From contig NZ_JXYA01000042.1 in assembly GCF_000967655.1 (NCBI RefSeq), positions 1 through 64,000 on the forward strand: a DNA stretch of 64,000 bases. Reading direction: 5' to 3'. How positions within the stretch are numbered: the stretch's first letter is position 1; each line of letters starts with the position of its first letter. The DNA comes from Pseudoalteromonas rubra (GTDB taxonomy: Bacteria; Pseudomonadota; Gammaproteobacteria; Enterobacterales; Alteromonadaceae). A program made the position numbers and the translations under genes. Below the pieces are notes generated by a model, which saw only the letters and a list, made by a program, of their open reading frames with translations, was not told where the DNA came from and made no database searches. Below, in pieces: positions 60,036 through 64,000 of the stretch.

Positions 60036-61664
60036 TTAGGCCATATACTTTGCCAGATACTTTTTAAACACCGGATCGCTCTGCGCCAGGCCTTTTTGTT
60101 CTGACAGGATTTCGTTTAACATCTGCTTTGAGGTGAGCGGATTGGCTAACACCACTCTGAATACCACCGTTGGCTGATGCTGATACTGAGCGGGAGTTAA
60201 ACGCGTCCGCGAAACAAAAGAGCGCCCCGACTCACGCTGACGTTTTTGCATACTGGCGGTAAAGCGATTGAGTGCGGCATAAATATCGATGCGTTCCTGC
60301 TCCTCTGCGCGGTCAATCGCCTGACGGATCTGCTTTGGCACGTAGCGATAGGTCAGCAGACATAGCTCCGGCTCTGAAACCAGTTCAAAGTCCTCGTCTG
60401 CGTGGATAAGATCTGCAAAATACTGGGCTTTTTCAATGCCTTTGTCGATCAGCATTTCATAGCCTTTACGGCCAATCACCCGCAAGCACGCATGCACTAA
60501 CATGGCCATGCCCGGACGACTGCCTTCCAGCGTATGACTGCCCAGGTCTTTAGAACCTTTACGCAGAATATACTCCGCGTGGTGTTCAATGGCATCCGTT
60601 GCGGTAGGGTCTTTAAACAGCACTATACCTGCGCCCATTGGCACATACATCTGCTTGTGCGCATCTATGGTGATGGAATCTGCCAGCTCAATGCCCTTGA
60701 GCAAGTGACGGTAGTTGTCAGACAGCAAAGTCGCACCGCCCCAGGCTGCATCGACATGGAAATGGCAACCCAGTTCCTGTGCAAGGGCCGCCATTTCTGG
60801 CAAGGGGTCAATGTTGCCGGTCTCTGTGGTGCCCGCAACGCCAACAATGGCCATGACCTTGATCCCACGCTCACTCAGTTCCTGTGCTTTGGCACGCATC
60901 GCCTCCACACTTACCTTGTTATTGTCATCGGTTTTTACCGCAACAAAGTTGCTGCGTCCAATGCCCAGTACATCGGCGGCTTTGCCCAGTGAGTAGTGGC
61001 CGCGCTCAGAAACCAGCACAGCCAGGCCTTTATAGCCATAGTGCAGCATGGCAGCCATGATCCCTTCACTGGCGAGCCCTTTAAAATCGCCATCCGGACC
61101 CAGCAAACGGTTGCGCGCAATCCATAAGGCCGAAATATTGGCAATGGTGCCGCCAGAGCAGAACGCACCGAGCGCGGTCTTCGCGCTGTGCATCCACTTT
61201 TCATAGAAGGCGTCGTTTTCACCATAGGCAAGATGATGCATCATGCCCAGCACCTGGCGCTCCAAAGGCGTGAATGCTTTTGAAGTTTCTATTTTTACCA
61301 GGTTCTGGTTTAGCCCGACCATCAGCTTAGACAGTGGCAGAACAAAATGCGGCAGCGCTGAGGTCATATGCCCGATAAAACTTGGCGAGGCGGTGTGCAC
61401 AGAGTGCGCAACCAGCTGCTCCATAATATCCTGAGCATAGTCAGAGACAAACATTGGTTCTTCCGGGATCATCGCCGACTGAAAGTCTTTTTCTATCTCA
61501 TGCAATGGCTTTTCAATTGCTGCGATATTTTCATTCAGAAAGCCCGCCAGATTACTGGAAATTTCCTGCTCTATTACACTTAACGTGGAGCTGGGTGCTT
61601 CTGGAACGGTGAAAATACGCATTAAGCTTTCTTCAGAAGCGACTGCACAACGCTTTGGACCCAT
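60036..61664 (-). CDS. panP: PLP-dependent aspartate 1-decarboxylase PanP
   Basis: A 542-residue group II decarboxylase. The pyridoxal phosphate lysine is Lys337 in TIDAHKQMYVPMGAG; substrate and cofactor residues lie in FCSGGTIANISALWIAR and FHVDAAWGGATLL. Overall features fit the Vibrio/Shewanella-type putative aspartate decarboxylase (PanP), which makes beta-alanine for pantothenate in species without PanD. Glutamate decarboxylase activity is an alternative. The start at 61664 has TTAGG upstream. It stands alone between the GGDEF protein and a divergent GGDEF-EAL gene; panB and panC are at 39845-41493. Confidence 0.88.
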   Translation of the reverse strand: MGPKRCAVASEESLMRIFTVPEAPSSTLSVIEQEISSNLAGFLNENIAAIEKPLHEIEKDFQSAMIPEEPMFVSDYAQDIMEQLVAHSVHTASPSFIGHMTSALPHFVLPLSKLMVGLNQNLVKIETSKAFTPLERQVLGMMHHLAYGENDAFYEKWMHSAKTALGAFCSGGTIANISALWIARNRLLGPDGDFKGLASEGIMAAMLHYGYKGLAVLVSERGHYSLGKAADVLGIGRSNFVAVKTDDNNKVSVEAMRAKAQELSERGIKVMAIVGVAGTTETGNIDPLPEMAALAQELGCHFHVDAAWGGATLLSDNYRHLLKGIELADSITIDAHKQMYVPMGAGIVLFKDPTATDAIEHHAEYILRKGSKDLGSHTLEGSRPGMAMLVHACLRVIGRKGYEMLIDKGIEKAQYFADLIHADEDFELVSEPELCLLTYRYVPKQIRQAIDRAEEQERIDIYAALNRFTASMQKRQRESGRSFVSRTRLTPAQYQHQPTVVFRVVLANPLTSKQMLNEILSEQKGLAQSDPVFKKYLAKYMA

Positions 61665-61976
61665 TTTAATACCTAATCATGCGTGGGTAACTGATATTGG
61701 GAGTTACCTTGCCAAGTTGATACGAAATGACTAACTTTACTGTAAAGCGATGGGAAAGTCTGCAATGCAGTCAAAAAAAATGAACTCTGCTTGATAATTT
61801 GATGAACCTCTGATGACACCGCATTACGCGTTAAACCCAGTATTTAGTACGACACTTGTAAGGTCTGGGGTTCACAAATAAGGCAATTTCGTTAAATATT
61901 TTGTCAGCATTGCCAGAAATGGATAGTATTAGGAACAATCTTTCCCATCAGACTTGAGACTCAAACGGAAACTGAC
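61665..61976. other. Divergent intergenic region, panP / GGDEF-EAL
   Basis: A 312-base gap without a gene. The one noticeable element is the inverted repeat CTTTAC-T-GTAAAG (61735-61747), 71-83 bases before panP, a possible operator. No confident promoter boxes were read. Confidence 0.5.
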
Positions 61977-63875
61977 ATGAATAAACGGAATTTTGCGCTG
62001 AAGGCTTTATCGCTGACCTGGATAGTTATCGGCTTTGTGGTCTTTATCGCGTCTTTGTCGGCCTATGTACTGTATACCTACCACCAAACCCGCAGCACCA
62101 TAGTTAATGGGATAGACCAGAAACTTCAGATGGCCGCACGCAGCACTCAATTAATACTGGGTGATGATTATCATGACAGGCTCGGTGAAATTAACGACGA
62201 TGAGTATCGTCACAAAAGCAGGCAACTGTCGCAACTGGCCCAACACCTGGGTGTAGAATACGTTTATGCTATGGTCTACGACGCCCCTTATGTGCGCTTT
62301 AGCGCCTCCAGTTACACCCAAAATGATGTACTGCAGGACAAAGTAACTCGCTTGCTGGATTTGTACCCTGAGGCCACTGCCATCAACAAAAGCGCCTTTC
62401 GCTCAACACAGCCCTTGTTTGAAATCTCTGAAGACAAATGGGGCCATTTTAAAACCATTTTTATTCCCCATGTAACACGCGACGGCCGGGTTTATTTGAC
62501 TGGCGCAGACATCAAAACGTCACACATTCAGAGCGAACTGGCCAAAAGTGTTAAAGAGGCACTGTTCACCGCTTGTTTCTTTTTTGCCATTGCCTTGCTG
62601 GTAGCCGGGATGTACTTACTGATATTGAGGAAAACCCTGACCACGGACGCCCGTACCGGCTTCCCCAATCGCCTCGCATTAGAGCAGGATCTGGCCAAAA
62701 ACCCCAACCAGCACCTCAGCCTGGCAATTGTTGCCATTAATGAGCTGGAAGAAATTGTCAGCTTTTATGGCACAGATGTCGGCGATGAGATCATCCGCCG
62801 GGTGATGAGCCATTTCAGTGAATTTACGGTGCCCTTTAAAGTCTACCGCCTCGCGACAGCCAAACTGGTGTTGTTGAGCGACGCCACCAAGGGAGAGCAT
62901 TACCTCAGCAGCCTGATCAATGAATTCCCGACCACAACGCCTATCTTGCAGCAGCCACATTTATACGTCCAGCTCACTGCGGGGATCGCCAGCGGTAATA
63001 AACGTCTGCTACTGGAAAATGCGTTTATTGCCTGCCGCCAGGCACAGCAAAAACAACAGCGCGTGTGCATGTATGGACAAGATCCAGCGCAGATAAAAAC
63101 CATTCAGGAATCGCATATTGCGATTGCCAAAACCGTGCAAAGCGCCTTTGAACAACACCGGATTCTGCCCTATTTTACACCACGCATGGGCATCGAGAGC
63201 AAAGCCATAGAACAATATCATTGCACTCCCCGAGTGCTCACTGAGCAGGGACTGATCTTACGTCCTGAGTCTTTTTCTGACGTGATCCGTCATTCCAGAC
63301 TGAGCTCACAACTGACCAAAGTGATGCTGGAGTTGTGTACTGCACATTTTCGTAAATCGCACCATGCCTGGAGCATGCAATTGAGCTGGCAGGACCTGGC
63401 CGATCCACAAATGATGGAATTTATTTTTGCCCAGCTGAGACGCTACCCGCAACCGGCCAAAATTACCTTTGAGCTTGAAGAGCAGGAAGTGATTGAGCAC
63501 TTTGCCGACATGCGGGTGTATATCAATGTACTAAAAAGCAAGGGCGTGAATATTATGGTGGCATCGAGTAACAGCGGCTTACTGACCATCAGTCGGGTAC
63601 TCAAGCTCACCATAGACAGCGTTAAACTGACCTCCAGCGTGATTGAGCAGCTTGGTGAAGATACCGAATTACACGAATACATTGAACACATTGCAAGGCT
63701 GTGCCATGAGCGGCAAATTGCACTGCTGGTCGACGGTGTACAAAGTAAATATCAACTGGAGCAATTACAGGATTGTAACGTGAAGCTGGTTGAAGGAAGT
63801 CTTATCGGCACACCCGGACCACATATCAACATCAGCCAGGGCAATATAGACAAAGATTTACAGGCCAGCGCCTGA
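61977..63875 (+). CDS. Degenerate GGDEF-EAL membrane protein
   Basis: A 632-residue inner-membrane protein: membrane segment (about 13-35), periplasmic sensor region (36-195), second membrane segment (198-216), GGDEF-like domain (about 222-375) and EAL-like domain (about 385-625). Both active sites are lost. At 291-298 RLATAKLV stands where R-x-GGDEF is expected, and at 415-417 HCT stands where EAL is expected. It therefore is probably neither a cyclase nor a phosphodiesterase, and may bind c-di-GMP or RNA-decay factors like other degenerate members (LapD, CsrD). No specific name is justified. Confidence 0.8.
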   Translation: MNKRNFALKALSLTWIVIGFVVFIASLSAYVLYTYHQTRSTIVNGIDQKLQMAARSTQLILGDDYHDRLGEINDDEYRHKSRQLSQLAQHLGVEYVYAMVYDAPYVRFSASSYTQNDVLQDKVTRLLDLYPEATAINKSAFRSTQPLFEISEDKWGHFKTIFIPHVTRDGRVYLTGADIKTSHIQSELAKSVKEALFTACFFFAIALLVAGMYLLILRKTLTTDARTGFPNRLALEQDLAKNPNQHLSLAIVAINELEEIVSFYGTDVGDEIIRRVMSHFSEFTVPFKVYRLATAKLVLLSDATKGEHYLSSLINEFPTTTPILQQPHLYVQLTAGIASGNKRLLLENAFIACRQAQQKQQRVCMYGQDPAQIKTIQESHIAIAKTVQSAFEQHRILPYFTPRMGIESKAIEQYHCTPRVLTEQGLILRPESFSDVIRHSRLSSQLTKVMLELCTAHFRKSHHAWSMQLSWQDLADPQMMEFIFAQLRRYPQPAKITFELEEQEVIEHFADMRVYINVLKSKGVNIMVASSNSGLLTISRVLKLTIDSVKLTSSVIEQLGEDTELHEYIEHIARLCHERQIALLVDGVQSKYQLEQLQDCNVKLVEGSLIGTPGPHINISQGNIDKDLQASA

Positions 63876-63876
63876 A

Positions 63877-63910
63877 CACCGGTGCGGTATCGCCTGACTG
63901 CGCACCGGTG
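63877..63910. terminator. Inverted repeat between convergent genes
   Basis: A perfect 10-bp inverted repeat (CACCGGTGCG / CGCACCGGTG) with a 14-base loop begins just after the GGDEF-EAL stop. There is no T run, so factor-independent termination is doubtful. Confidence 0.45.
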
Positions 63911-63919
63911 ATACCAGGC

Positions 63920-64000
63920 CTATAACTGAGCAATCAAACGGGTGCTGTGTTGCCCACTGGCCCAGTATTTACGCTCAAACGGGGTCATGGCTGTATCGCT
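63920..64000 (-). CDS. 3' end of an unidentified gene
   Basis: The last 26 codons of a minus-strand frame, entering at the right edge and ending at TAG (63922-63920): it includes MTPFERKYWASGQHSTR and ends LIAQL. Codon use looks like the neighbours and the convergent position with an inverted repeat fits a gene end. It is too short to identify. Confidence 0.4.
   Translation of the reverse strand, partial: SDTAMTPFERKYWASGQHSTRLIAQL

Noticed and set aside
1..64000. Search for CRISPR arrays, prophage, integrases, insertion sequences and toxin-antitoxin pairs
   Set aside because: No regularly spaced direct repeats, transposase, integrase or phage structural motif was found in any translated frame; the window is core chromosome.

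Overview
The window reads as a chromosomal segment of a marine gammaproteobacterium of the order Alteromonadales, most likely a Pseudoalteromonas. The base for this is gene content and order: hdfR/maoP, yibN-grxC-secB-gpsA opposite gpmI-envC-ctp-yibQ, dksA-gluQRS-pcnB-folK-panBC, phoBR with pstS, epd-pgk-fba, a CrbS-type sensor kinase and a PLP-dependent PanP. Nearly everything is core housekeeping. I see no transposase, prophage, integron, CRISPR array or toxin-antitoxin pair. Mobile-type DNA is limited to one MITE-like element (33182-33343) and one odd GATC-rich intergenic repeat cluster (46481-46779).

Layout. 1-2.7 kb: an rRNA-type P1 promoter firing leftwards out of the window, a porin, and the divergent hdfR/maoP pair. 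2.7-11.3 kb: rarD, recQ with a small partner, an envelope cluster (Omp85-family barrel, mini-MscS channel, large lipoprotein), a DUF6151-type protein and efpL. 11.5-15.3 kb: a hybrid sensor kinase, holD-rimI and tRNA-Trp. 15.3-21.5 kb: guaB-guaA, xseA, a membrane-anchored unknown and cysE. 21.7-28.2 kb: an M16 lipoprotein protease, an MTHFR-like gene behind a MetJ-type operator, and the gpsA-secB-grxC-yibN operon. 28.4-33.9 kb: gpmI-envC-ctp-yibQ, the MITE and a CBS protein. 33.9-41.8 kb: pepB, sfsA, dksA-gluQRS, pcnB-folK, panB-panC and a cysteine-rich lipoprotein. 41.9-46.4 kb: the phosphate regulon block pstS, phoR, phoB plus a second porin. 46.5-50.3 kb: the GATC cluster, then fba, pgk, epd. 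50.5-58.8 kb: an acetate-type cluster (exonuclease, CNB-CBS-nucleotidyltransferase protein, Na+/solute symporter with small subunit, symporter-fused hybrid kinase). 58.9-64 kb: a GAF-GGDEF protein, panP, a degenerate GGDEF-EAL protein and the tail of an unidentified gene.

How parts fit together. PanB and PanC need beta-alanine. No panD follows them, but a PanP-type aspartate decarboxylase lies 19 kb away. PhoB/PhoR control is visible directly: arrays of 11-bp PhoB half-sites stand before phoB (five units) and before pstS (four units, two of them inside the end of phoR). A MetJ-type box before the MTHFR-like gene ties that protein to methionine or one-carbon metabolism. EnvC, Ctp and YibQ form a cell-wall processing operon behind glycolytic gpmI. 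The symporter, its small subunit and the symporter-fused kinase form a divergent uptake-and-sensing unit.

I found no convincing new multi-gene system. The observations most worth checking are the GATC-dense repeat cluster before the second porin, the AUU start of pcnB, the long PhoB arrays, the mirror-symmetric cysteine lipoprotein, the MetJ box, and the MITE that supplies part of the yibQ stop codon. All family assignments come from reading the translations and from memory of the families; no database search was run.
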